From the NCBI GenBank assembly GCA_937880805.1, contig CALGRR010000006.1, positions 1-17,429 of the forward strand: a stretch of DNA of 17,429 nucleotides. Direction: 5' to 3'. The stretch's first letter is position 1. Every line of letters begins with the position of its first letter. The position numbers and the translations under genes were made by a program. Below the pieces are notes generated by a model. The model ran no database searches and was not told the DNA's origin. It was given only the letters and a program-made list of their open reading frames with translations. This document shows, piece after piece, positions 1 through 5,349 of this stretch. The stretch is from an uncultured Clostridia bacterium. GTDB taxonomy: Bacteria; Bacillota; Clostridia; Oscillospirales; Acutalibacteraceae.

Positions 1-1470
1 CTTCTTAAAAACAGACGGTTTGTGGGCGTGAAAGAAACTGTTGCCTATGTTCTTGAGGATACTGCTCAGAGCCTGAACATCAATGATTTCAAAGACAGAT
101 ACATATATGATGTTGTTAAAATTGATTTCAGCTATCTCGCAATTCAGAACATTGTTGCAACCGTCTGGGATACCTTCAACGACACCTTTATCGGTGTTAT
201 TGTTGAAAAGACCAGAACCCGTTGGGGCAAATTCAGACCTTACCTTCTCCTCGGTCAGCTTCCCCTCACACTTCTGGGATTATGGTATTGGCTGATTCCC
301 TTTATCTTCCCTGATACACCGGGGGATTACCTTCCGAAATGGATTTTCTATTTCGCAATGTCAATCATCACCGAAACCGCCAACACCTTCACCTCCATTT
401 CCCGTGCGGGCTTCGGCTCCACGATAACGCCCGAGCCATTGGACCGTTCGAGGCTTATTGCGACGGCTAATCTGATGTCACACTTTGTTGAAGATGTTCC
501 GAAGCAGGTTTTCGGTATTATCTATGACCTTGTTATTAATGATAAGATTAAAATAAAGCTTCCCAAGCTTTTCGCAGGCTTCGGTGTTTCGTTTGCAGTT
601 CTCGGAGCTCTCTTCTGCCTTTATTTCTTCCTCAACACAAGAGAAAGAGTTGCTCAGACAATCAAGAAGCCGAGCGTAATCCAGGGCTTGAAGGCTATTG
701 TTACAAATAAGCCTATGTTTATTTGCGTGCTTTCAAACTTTTTCAACGGTTTCTCTGTCGGCACAGGCCGAGCGAACTTCTATATTGATGTTATCGGCTC
801 TATCACCTGGAAAACCATTGTCGGTATTCCCGCTTTCCCGGTTAAGTTTATCAGCTACAGCTTTGTTGAGCCCCTCAGAAAGAGATTTTCAACAAAGGCT
901 CTGTGGATTTTCGAAGATGCCTGGACTGACTTCCTGTGGTTGACTGTTTTCGGCCTAGGTTCAATCAATAACAACTTCCAGAAAAAGCATATTATTCTGC
1001 CGATGATGGGTATTGAAGAAATCTTCGAAATGTGTGTTTACGGCTTAAGACGAGTTATTCCCGCAGAAATAGGCAACGAAACAATGGACTACTGCGAATG
1101 GAAGAATGGCTACCGTGCAGAAGCTATGCTCGGTGTTGCACAAACAACAATCGCAAAGCTTCAGATGGCAGTTATGGGCAGTATCAACAGCCTCATTCTT
1201 AAGGGTATCGGTTACGTTCAGGGTGCTACTATCGGAACACAGAGTGACAGAACAAAATGGTGGATTTTTGCTCTTGGCACGGGTATTCCCCGCATCACAG
1301 GTGCTCTCGGCATCGTTCCCAAGCTTTTCTATCCCATTACAGCAGAAAAGCGTGACCTTATGTATGCCGAGCTTCGCGAAAGAAGAAGCAAGGTTGCAGA
1401 AAAGATGAAGAATGCAACCACAGCAGAAGAAATCGCTGAAATCGCGGATTCACAGTTCATCGTTAAATAA
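1..1470 (+). CDS. GPH-family (MFS) sugar:cation symporter, 5' end cut by window
   Basis: This is a multi-spanning membrane carrier of the glycoside-pentoside-hexuronide (MelB/LacS/UidB-like) group, which imports oligosaccharides or glycosides with Na+ or H+. The frame is open to base 1, and a GTG at 22 has no ribosome binding site, so the N-terminus probably lies outside the window. Family hallmarks are the FNDTFIGVIVEKTRTRWGKF stretch (bases 169-228), matching the conserved loop after helix 2, followed by RPYLLLGQLP. Many hydrophobic segments follow, and the DYCEWKNGYRAEA block (1087-1125) matches the D-x-x-E-W-x-x-G-x-R motif of sugar GPH carriers. About 489 codons are seen, close to family size. 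A hairpin (1480-1504) separates it from the esterase gene downstream, and both probably belong to one sugar-use unit. The substrate cannot be read from sequence; neighbouring enzymes suggest a substituted plant or host glycan fragment. Confidence 0.9.
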   Translation, partial: LLKNRRFVGVKETVAYVLEDTAQSLNINDFKDRYIYDVVKIDFSYLAIQNIVATVWDTFNDTFIGVIVEKTRTRWGKFRPYLLLGQLPLTLLGLWYWLIPFIFPDTPGDYLPKWIFYFAMSIITETANTFTSISRAGFGSTITPEPLDRSRLIATANLMSHFVEDVPKQVFGIIYDLVINDKIKIKLPKLFAGFGVSFAVLGALFCLYFFLNTRERVAQTIKKPSVIQGLKAIVTNKPMFICVLSNFFNGFSVGTGRANFYIDVIGSITWKTIVGIPAFPVKFISYSFVEPLRKRFSTKALWIFEDAWTDFLWLTVFGLGSINNNFQKKHIILPMMGIEEIFEMCVYGLRRVIPAEIGNETMDYCEWKNGYRAEAMLGVAQTTIAKLQMAVMGSINSLILKGIGYVQGATIGTQSDRTKWWIFALGTGIPRITGALGIVPKLFYPITAEKRDLMYAELRERRSKVAEKMKNATTAEEIAEIADSQFIVK

Positions 1471-1479
1471 TTTTTAATT

Positions 1480-1504
1480 GCGGACTCTATATATCAGGGT
1501 CCGC
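1480..1504 (+). terminator. intercistronic hairpin after the symporter gene
   Basis: GCGGACTCT (1480-1488) pairs with AGGGTCCGC (1496-1504), 9 bp with one G-T pair and a 7-nt loop. No T run follows on the plus strand. It is more likely an attenuating or mRNA 3'-end stabilising hairpin between symporter and esterase than a full terminator. Confidence 0.45.
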
Positions 1505-1525
1505 ATAATATATGGAGAGATAAAT

Positions 1526-2155
1526 ATGAAAATATTTTTATTTCAGGGTGATTCAATAACAGATGCAAACAGAGATGATGAGGAGCAGATAAATTCCGGC
1601 TTAGGCTGCGGATATGCGTTTTTTACAGCTTCTGAATTTAAAAAGAACAACAAAGATAAAATCAAATTCATTAATCGAGGCAAAAGCGGAGACAGAATTA
1701 CAGATGTTTATGCGAGAATCAAGGAAGATATAATAAATTTAAAACCCGATTATATGTCAATTCTTATAGGCGTCAACGATGTTTCTCACGAACTTACTAT
1801 GAACTGCGGTGTCAGCCCGAAAAAATTCAGAATGATTTATGAGATGCTCATCGATGAAATCAAAGAAAGCTTGCCCGAAATTAAAATTATAATTTTAGAA
1901 CCTTTTATTCTGAAAGGCTCCTGCACAAAAGAATTATGGAATGATTTTAATTCCGAAGTAAGAAAAATGGCTGAAATATCAAAGCAAATTGCAGAAAAAT
2001 ATGATTTCGACTTCGTTCCGCTTCAGAACAGATTTGACGAATTATCCGCTGACGGCAACACAGGTTATTGGACCGCTGACGGCATTCATCCCACTATCGA
2101 AGGACATCAGATTATTAAAGAGGAATTACAAAAAGCTATTGAAAAATACATATAA
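1526..2155 (+). CDS. SGNH/GDSL-family hydrolase (probable carbohydrate esterase)
   Basis: A 209-residue SGNH-fold esterase, no signal peptide, so probably cytoplasmic. All four family blocks are visible: block I FQGDSITDA with nucleophile Ser10; block II Gly55 in GKSGDR; block III Asn84 in IGVND; block V DGIHPT with Asp185 and His188 completing the triad. The start is the ATG at 1526 because GGAGAG lies at 1514-1519; an upstream ATG at 1478 in frame would read through the hairpin and has no ribosome binding site. Relatives often remove acetyl or similar groups from sugars (for example acetylxylan or rhamnogalacturonan esterases). Its place between a GPH symporter and an alpha/beta hydrolase suggests deacylation of an imported oligosaccharide. 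The substrate is inference; the fold assignment is firm. Confidence 0.88.
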   Translation: MKIFLFQGDSITDANRDDEEQINSGLGCGYAFFTASEFKKNNKDKIKFINRGKSGDRITDVYARIKEDIINLKPDYMSILIGVNDVSHELTMNCGVSPKKFRMIYEMLIDEIKESLPEIKIIILEPFILKGSCTKELWNDFNSEVRKMAEISKQIAEKYDFDFVPLQNRFDELSADGNTGYWTADGIHPTIEGHQIIKEELQKAIEKYI

Positions 2156-2229
2156 ATACTGTGTCCGGAAGATTGTTGTAACAAAAGAATATCAAAAATG
2201 AGCAATAATTCAATAAAGGCGGTGGCTGA

Positions 2230-2952
2230 ATGACTGAATCAATCTGGAATGGCTTTAAGCGACTTGATTTTCTGTTTGAAGGAAGAGAAGCTGTTCTTGT
2301 TTTTCCCGAAAAGGCAAACGAAAACAAAAACTGGTTGTTGAAAACTGAATATTTCGGTGCTTTTCCGGAATTTGAAATTGAAATGGTGAAAAAGGGGTGG
2401 CATCTTGCCTTTATAGAAAATGTTACCCGTTGGTGTCTTGATGAAGACCTTGATTTAAAAAAGCGTTTTGCCTCATATTTATCGGAAGAATACGGCTTAT
2501 ATAAAAAATGTGTTCCCGTCGGTATGAGCTGCGGCGGACTGATAGCAAGCAAATTTGCAGCAAAATACCCGGAATGTGTTTCAGCTCTTTATCTTGATGC
2601 TCCGGTGATGAATCTCCTTTCGTGCCCCGCCGGCTTCGGAAAAGCAAATGATGAAATGCTGCCGGAATTTATAGAGGCAACCGGTATGGATTTGTCGCAG
2701 CTTATCTGCTACAGAGAGCATCCCATTGATAAAATGCAAATTCTTCTGGAGAACAGAATTCCCGTTATACTGGTGTACGGAGATTCCGATAACACTGTTC
2801 CTTACGAAGAAAACGGTGCTGTTCTTGAAAAGTATTATCGGAAAAACGGCGGAACAATTGTTTCCATCGGCAAAGCAAACTGTGCGCACCATCCCCACGG
2901 GCTGGACGACAATACACCTATCATAGAGTTTGTTGAAAAATTTTCCGTATAA
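2230..2952 (+). CDS. alpha/beta-hydrolase-fold protein (probable esterase)
   Basis: A 240-residue cytoplasmic alpha/beta hydrolase. The nucleophile elbow is VGMSCGG with Ser100. The acid is Asp185 or Asp187 in VYGDSDNTVP, after a hydrophobic strand (IPVILVYG). The catalytic histidine is in CAHHPHG (His220, 221 or 223). An early aromatic strand region (KKGWHLAFIENV, 54-65) and the missing HG oxyanion motif resemble clostridial hydrolases found in sugar-use clusters. AAAGGCGGTGG at 2215-2225 supports the ATG at 2230. It lies 74 bp after the SGNH gene and is probably co-transcribed. The two hydrolases together suggest stepwise removal of ester groups from the transported glycan. No specific substrate can be assigned. 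Confidence 0.82.
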   Translation: MTESIWNGFKRLDFLFEGREAVLVFPEKANENKNWLLKTEYFGAFPEFEIEMVKKGWHLAFIENVTRWCLDEDLDLKKRFASYLSEEYGLYKKCVPVGMSCGGLIASKFAAKYPECVSALYLDAPVMNLLSCPAGFGKANDEMLPEFIEATGMDLSQLICYREHPIDKMQILLENRIPVILVYGDSDNTVPYEENGAVLEKYYRKNGGTIVSIGKANCAHHPHGLDDNTPIIEFVEKFSV

Positions 2953-3005
2953 TACCGCATTTTATCGAATGAGCACACGGAATTTTAATGTTTCGTTATA
3001 ACAAT

Positions 3006-3070
3006 GCCGCCGTTAAGATTAAAAATAATCAGAACGGTATGATTGGAAATACAACATCGTTCTCGGCGGC
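3006..3070 (+). other. long-range inverted repeat in the 3' region of the hydrolase transcript
   Basis: GCCGCCG at 3006-3012 can pair with CGGCGGC at 3064-3070 around a ~50-nt AT-rich interior. It is the most GC-rich structure in an AT-rich spacer and could fold as part of the 3' untranslated region ahead of the terminator at 3093. No ncRNA family is recognised. Confidence 0.3.
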
Positions 3071-3092
3071 GGATTTAAATAATTAAAAAAGC

Positions 3093-3136
3093 AACAGCGA
3101 ATCACCAAACGATGATTCGCTGTTTTTGTTTTTTTA
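3093..3136 (+). terminator. intrinsic terminator of the symporter-esterase-hydrolase unit
   Basis: ACAGCGAATCA (3094-3104) pairs perfectly with TGATTCGCTGT (3113-3123), extended by one A-T pair, with an 8-nt loop and then TTTTGTTTTTTT. This is a textbook Rho-independent terminator on the plus strand, about 140 bp after the hydrolase stop. Confidence 0.85.
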
Positions 3137-3163
3137 ACGGGCTTTTGAATCCCTTGCTTAAAA

Positions 3164-3199
3164 AATTAAGAACCATAACAAAAGTTACGGTTCTTAATT
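3164..3199. terminator. inverted-repeat hairpin, possible minus-strand terminator
   Basis: AATTAAGAACC (3164-3174) and GGTTCTTAATT (3189-3199) are an exact 11-bp inverted repeat, with a further TAAC/GTTA pairing inside. Read on the minus strand it is followed by a T run (complement of 3161-3165). It ends only a few bases before the mobile-element-like reading frame at 3203. Confidence 0.5.
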
Positions 3200-3247
3200 G
3201 GTACGAGTGTTCATAACGGATTCAACGAAGAAAGTGACATCATTGAT

Positions 3248-3472
3248 GTGCGGACACACAATACGGATTTGAGAAACAGACTTTCAGAATTCAGCGAGCA
3301 GTATCCCGACTGTTGCAAACTTACAGACGATGATGAACACGGCGGACTGCTTTTTGAAATTCTCAAAGGCAGATTGAGTTTCAGACTCACCGCACCGTAT
3401 TCGGAAGAACGCAGAAACGGATTGAGCGAATATGCGAAGAAGCACAGTATAAATAAAAGCAAAGAAAAGTGA
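3248..3472 (+). CDS. small conserved hypothetical protein, probably 5'-truncated mobile-element gene
   Basis: The 74-residue frame starts at a GTG with no ribosome binding site. The same frame stays open upstream through at least 3203 and there reads like protein (TSVHNGFNEESDIIDV), so the true N-terminus appears lost or replaced by the hairpin at 3164-3199. The protein is charged, without membrane segments; the LSFRLTAPYSEERRNGLSEY stretch ending in a Lys-rich tail resembles small proteins I associate with clostridial conjugative elements and prophages (from memory, not searched). Function is unknown. The first codons of the open frame (3204-3225) are the same 22 nt found inverted at 4630-4651 beside the tRNA relic, tying this fragment to the mobile-element scar downstream. 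It may be a pseudogene. Confidence 0.5.
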   Translation: MRTHNTDLRNRLSEFSEQYPDCCKLTDDDEHGGLLFEILKGRLSFRLTAPYSEERRNGLSEYAKKHSINKSKEK

Positions 3473-3544
3473 TAAAATGGTTTTGACTTAGTATTAAATT
3501 TTAGCTTTACACCTTATATTTTTAAGAATGTAAACTAAAGTTGC

Positions 3545-3572
3545 TTGTTTTTCTCTGCAAATATGCTATAAT
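3545..3572 (+). promoter_or_regulatory. sigma-A-type promoter for the DUF5104-like gene
   Basis: TTGTTT (3545-3550), a 16-bp spacer and a perfect TATAAT (3567-3572). The predicted transcript starts near 3579 and meets a GGGAGG ribosome binding site at about 3607 ahead of the ATG at 3622. Confidence 0.65.
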
Positions 3573-3621
3573 TACCTTATCGCAAATTCAAATCAACATA
3601 ATTTTTGGGAGGTAAAATAAT

Positions 3622-4143
3622 ATGTTAGAAAGAATTATCGCATTCATTATGTCTATCTTAATGACAATCTTTCCGTTTTTCGGAGAGAAAAAGACTATCA
3701 GCAATGAAGAAGTTGCAGAAGCAGTAATTTATGCAGTTGAAAACAAGGATGCATCTGCAATGGAAGCCGTTATGTGTAAAAATATTAAAGACAATTATTC
3801 CAACCTTACTGATGAAATAAACACTATGCTTTCCTATATCGAAGGTGATATTGAAAGTATTACCTGGGAAAGGTTAGGTGCTTATTCTGAAAGTGATGGC
3901 AGAGGTAATTCTATATCCCAAAATAATCAAAGCTATGATATTTTTACATCAAAAGGAGTTTATGGAATTTCTGTTGTAGTTGAAACACAAAACTCTTTCT
4001 CATCTGATGAATTAGGAATACGTGCAATAACATTATATTCCCAAATAAAAAATACTAACTCACAAGATCCAAGAGAATATGTGTATGGCGAAACTTTAAT
4101 TAGAATTGCTGCAACTGAAGGAATTAAAGAGTGGCATGATTAA
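3622..4143 (+). CDS. DUF5104-like exported protein of unknown function
   Basis: A 173-residue protein with an N-terminal hydrophobic segment (residues 4-20, IIAFIMSILMTIFPFF core) that should act as a signal anchor or uncleaved signal; there is no lipobox cysteine, unlike many DUF5104 lipoproteins. The body starts ISNEEVAEAVIYAVENKD and carries a YIEGDIESITWERLG segment, which fits the DUF5104 pattern of an NTF2-like cell-surface domain. No catalytic residues are evident. It stands alone, with its own promoter, a strong GGGAGG ribosome binding site and hairpins after the stop, so it is an independent cargo-type gene between mobile-element remnants. The family call rests on pattern memory and is moderate; the reading frame is firm. 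Confidence 0.75.
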   Translation: MLERIIAFIMSILMTIFPFFGEKKTISNEEVAEAVIYAVENKDASAMEAVMCKNIKDNYSNLTDEINTMLSYIEGDIESITWERLGAYSESDGRGNSISQNNQSYDIFTSKGVYGISVVVETQNSFSSDELGIRAITLYSQIKNTNSQDPREYVYGETLIRIAATEGIKEWHD

Positions 4144-4168
4144 TGCCATATAAAGTCTTTTAATCTAA

Positions 4169-4203
4169 AAGCTCCCTGCTGTTTTCTTAATAGCAGGGAG
4201 CTT
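4169..4203. terminator. 12-bp hairpin after the DUF5104-like gene
   Basis: AAGCTCCCTGCT (4169-4180) pairs exactly with AGCAGGGAGCTT (4192-4203), 11-nt loop. The plus-strand T run is poor (TTAATG); on the minus strand TTTTAG follows, so it may work in both directions. Confidence 0.65.
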
Positions 4204-4292
4204 AATGAAACCAAGAATATAAGGGATGAATATATATTGATAATAATTAAATCAGTTTTAGAAATAATAAAAAGTTAATACATTTAATCAAC

Positions 4293-4320
4293 CCGTTTCA
4301 CTTTTTGTGAAGCGGTTTTC
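4293..4320 (+). terminator. intrinsic terminator
   Basis: CCGTTTCAC (4293-4301) pairs with GTGAAGCGG (4307-4315) around a five-T loop, followed by TTTTC. It insulates the relic gene that starts at 4351. Confidence 0.7.
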
Positions 4321-4350
4321 TTATGCCTAAAATCGAAAGGAGGTGTGAAT

Positions 4351-4540
4351 ATGAAATATGGTAAAAACATAGCAAAATAAATACCGAAAATATACGGATA
4401 ATCCCGAAGGGCGCACTTCTATACATATCCTCACGGAATGTATATGTAATGAAAAATCAAAGATTTTAAACAAGGGTTTTACCCTTGCGCTGCATTGCAG
4501 CTATCCCAATAAACTATCCCGTTGTTTCATCCGAAGTTGA
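4351..4540 (+). pseudogene. frameshifted remnant of a small gene (mobile-element type)
   Basis: A strong AGGAGGTG (about 4338-4345) precedes an ATG at 4351, but the frame stops after nine residues (MKYGKNIAK). Shifting to the next frame at 4379 gives 53 uninterrupted codons that look like real protein, beginning KYRKYTDNPEGRTSIHI and including LNKGFTLALHCSYPNKLSR, with a TGA at 4538-4540. The simplest reading is a single-frame gene broken by a small indel in the A-rich run around 4375-4381. No family is recognised. Its position beside the tRNA-Arg relic and behind a terminator suggests an old element gene. A programmed frameshift is less likely, because only nine codons precede the stop and no clear slippery heptamer is seen. 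Confidence 0.5.
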
Positions 4541-4569
4541 AATAAAAAACTGTCCGTAGCAAACAAAAA

Positions 4570-4590
4570 GAGCAGGCATAACACCTGCTC
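4570..4590 (-). terminator. minus-strand intrinsic terminator, distal of a series
   Basis: GAGCAGG (4570-4576) and CCTGCTC (4584-4590) form a 7-bp stem; read on the minus strand the stem is followed by TTTTTG. It is the last of three terminator-like hairpins to the left of the tRNA relic. Confidence 0.6.
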
Positions 4591-4607
4591 GAAAATATAA
4601 CTGAAAT

Positions 4608-4652
4608 AAAAAAATCGAGTGTTCACAACTTGAATCCGTTATGAACACTCGA
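4608..4652 (-). terminator. minus-strand terminator following the first tRNA 3'-end copy
   Basis: TCGAGTGTTCA (4615-4625) pairs perfectly with TGAACACTCGA (4642-4652); on the minus strand seven T follow (complement of 4608-4614). It starts three bases after the CCA of the tRNA-end copy at 4655. One arm and the loop belong to the 22-nt sequence also present at 3204-3225. Confidence 0.7.
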
Positions 4653-4666
4653 GATGGCGCGCTGTA

Positions 4667-4761
4667 AGGGATTCGACTCGCACGCCTGCGGGCGTTTGGT
4701 CGCTCGCGGTCACAACAGTCCACCGGACTGTTGCTCTGTGCCGCTCGTCCTTCGAATCCCT
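4667..4761 (-). repeat. structured, tRNA-like three-way-junction repeat element
   Basis: The ends AGGGATTCGA (4667-4676) and TCGAATCCCT (4752-4761) are exact 10-bp inverted repeats. Inside are two hairpins: CAACAGTCC (4713-4721) with GGACTGTTG (4725-4733) around ACC, and ACGCC (4682-4686) with GGCGT (4691-4695) around TGCG. The fold is a closing stem plus two arms, GC-rich in an AT-rich setting, and the closing stem is made of tRNA T-arm sequence. I recall the same sequence, often mis-called as a coding region reading DCCDRERPNARRRASRIP, in many clostridial genomes; that is memory, not a search. It could be a non-autonomous mobile repeat or a structured RNA. Confidence 0.6.
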
Positions 4762-4779
4762 CTTAAAAACTGCAAACAA

Positions 4780-4815
4780 AAAAGAACAAACTCCAAAAGG
4801 AATTTGCTCTTTTTC
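4780..4815 (-). terminator. terminator immediately after the tRNA-Arg 3' half
   Basis: On the minus strand AAAGAGCAAA pairs with TTTGTTCTTT (one G-T pair) and runs into TTTTTTG. It begins a few bases after the CCA at 4817, the normal place for a tRNA gene terminator, so tRNA and terminator context were carried together. Confidence 0.6.
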
Positions 4816-4816
4816 T

Positions 4817-4861
4817 TGGCGCGCTGTAAGGGATTCGAACCCCTGACCTTTTGGTTCGTAG
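4817..4861 (-). other. 3' half of tRNA-Arg(ACG): probable attachment-site core, not a functional tRNA
   Basis: On the minus strand the sequence gives in order an anticodon loop CTACGAA (4861-4855, anticodon ACG), the 3' anticodon stem CCAAA, variable loop AGGTC, T arm AGGGG-TTCGAAT-CCCTT, 3' acceptor strand ACAGCGC, discriminator G and encoded CCA (4819-4817). Upstream of the anticodon loop the sequence stops matching any tRNA: there is no TTTGG anticodon strand, D arm or GCGCTGT 5' acceptor. Tyrosine recombinases commonly use the anticodon-loop-to-3'-end segment of tRNA genes as attachment core, so this is best read as an att site left by, or still belonging to, an element integrated in tRNA-Arg(ACG). 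The intact gene should lie elsewhere. Confidence 0.8.
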
Positions 4862-4901
4862 GGACACTCAGATAGTGGAATTGCATTCCAGTTGGTGGAA
4901 C

Positions 4902-5063
4902 CTTGCAGAATTTCCTGACAAAAGTTCAGTTCAACAAACCAAAAGGCCAATTTCTGCAAGTGTTGATATGCTTGGATTCATGCAAAAACTCATTTTTTGT
5001 CCGTTTGTTAGAATTTTGTTAGAACAAACAACGCCGTCTTTTTGGCGCAGGATTTCCTGCAAG
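4902..5063. repeat. cluster of short repeats beside the attachment core (candidate arm-type sites)
   Basis: TTCTGCAAG occurs at 4952-4960, inverted at 4902-4910, and as TCCTGCAAG at 5055-5063. TTTGTTAGAA is directly repeated at 5004-5013 and 5015-5024 (11-bp period), inside a larger inverted repeat GTTTGTT/AACAAAC (5003-5009, 5023-5029). A 6-bp palindrome GCAGGA-TT-TCCTGC lies at 5047-5060. No gene is supported in 4862-5078. Confidence 0.45.
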
Positions 5064-5078
5064 ATATAATTTATCAAG

Positions 5079-5104
5079 AAAAGCTCGTCTTTTGACGAGC
5101 TTTT
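5079..5104. terminator. perfect 11-bp bidirectional terminator hairpin
   Basis: AAAAGCTCGTC (5079-5089), TTTT loop, GACGAGCTTTT (5094-5104). The U-rich 3' arm on either strand suits a compact intrinsic terminator. It marks the right limit of the mobile-element scar. I see nothing recognisable in 5105-5267 beyond a weak GCATGGC/GCTATGC hairpin near 5121-5138. Confidence 0.65.
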
Positions 5105-5267
5105 CAGACTGTCGAAAAAGCATGGCTACTGCTATGCAGAACATTAATGCAAGGGTTAGAAAAATTATTAATAACGAAATTATATTTAAATAAAAATATT
5201 TCGATATGGTTAAAGTTTGAATCGGACTCCAAATTTTATAACTAAAGAAAAACCAAATAAAAAGTAC

Positions 5268-5307
5268 AATTCCGTCTTCTGCATTTGTAAAAACAGAAGG
5301 CGGAATT
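5268..5307 (-). terminator. probable terminator of the large GH38 mannosidase gene
   Basis: AATTCCGTCTTCTG (5268-5281) pairs with CAGAAGGCGGAATT (5294-5307), 14 bp with one G-T. On the minus strand it lies 42 bp after the mannosidase stop and is followed by GTACTTTTTATTT, a slightly displaced T run. Confidence 0.65.
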
Positions 5308-5349
5308 AAGTGCTGCAGGAAATATTGGTGCAGACAGTTCTTGAAATCA

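Larger units (their letters stand above)
4655..4838 (-). repeat. 22-bp direct repeat of a tRNA 3' end flanking a 162-bp unit
   Basis: Bases 4655-4676 and 4817-4838 are identical over 22 bp. On the minus strand this is part of the T arm, the 3' acceptor strand (ACAGCGC), a G discriminator and CCA. The repeat period is 162 bp. The right copy continues into more tRNA sequence (to 4861); the left copy diverges immediately into the structured element at 4667-4761. This is the arrangement expected of duplicated attachment-site cores. Confidence 0.75.

Noticed and set aside
1478..1525. Upstream start for the SGNH esterase
   Set aside because: It would translate the intercistronic hairpin; GGAGAG fits only the ATG at 1526 and the SGNH fold starts there.
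2136..2898. Minus-strand frames opposite the alpha/beta hydrolase
   Set aside because: Shadows of a gene with a full catalytic triad and SD on the plus strand.
4351..4540. Programmed +1 frameshift
   Set aside because: Only nine codons precede the stop, there is no clear slippery site or stimulatory structure, and the surroundings are decayed mobile DNA.
4817..4861. Functional tRNA-Arg(ACG) gene
   Set aside because: The 5' acceptor strand, D arm and 5' anticodon strand are absent upstream.
4514..4959. Minus-strand open frames across the tRNA-like region (69 and 106 codons, with DCCDRERPNARRRASRIP)
   Set aside because: They translate the structured repeat, the tRNA end and the terminators; no ribosome binding sites. 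A recurring false protein, not a gene.
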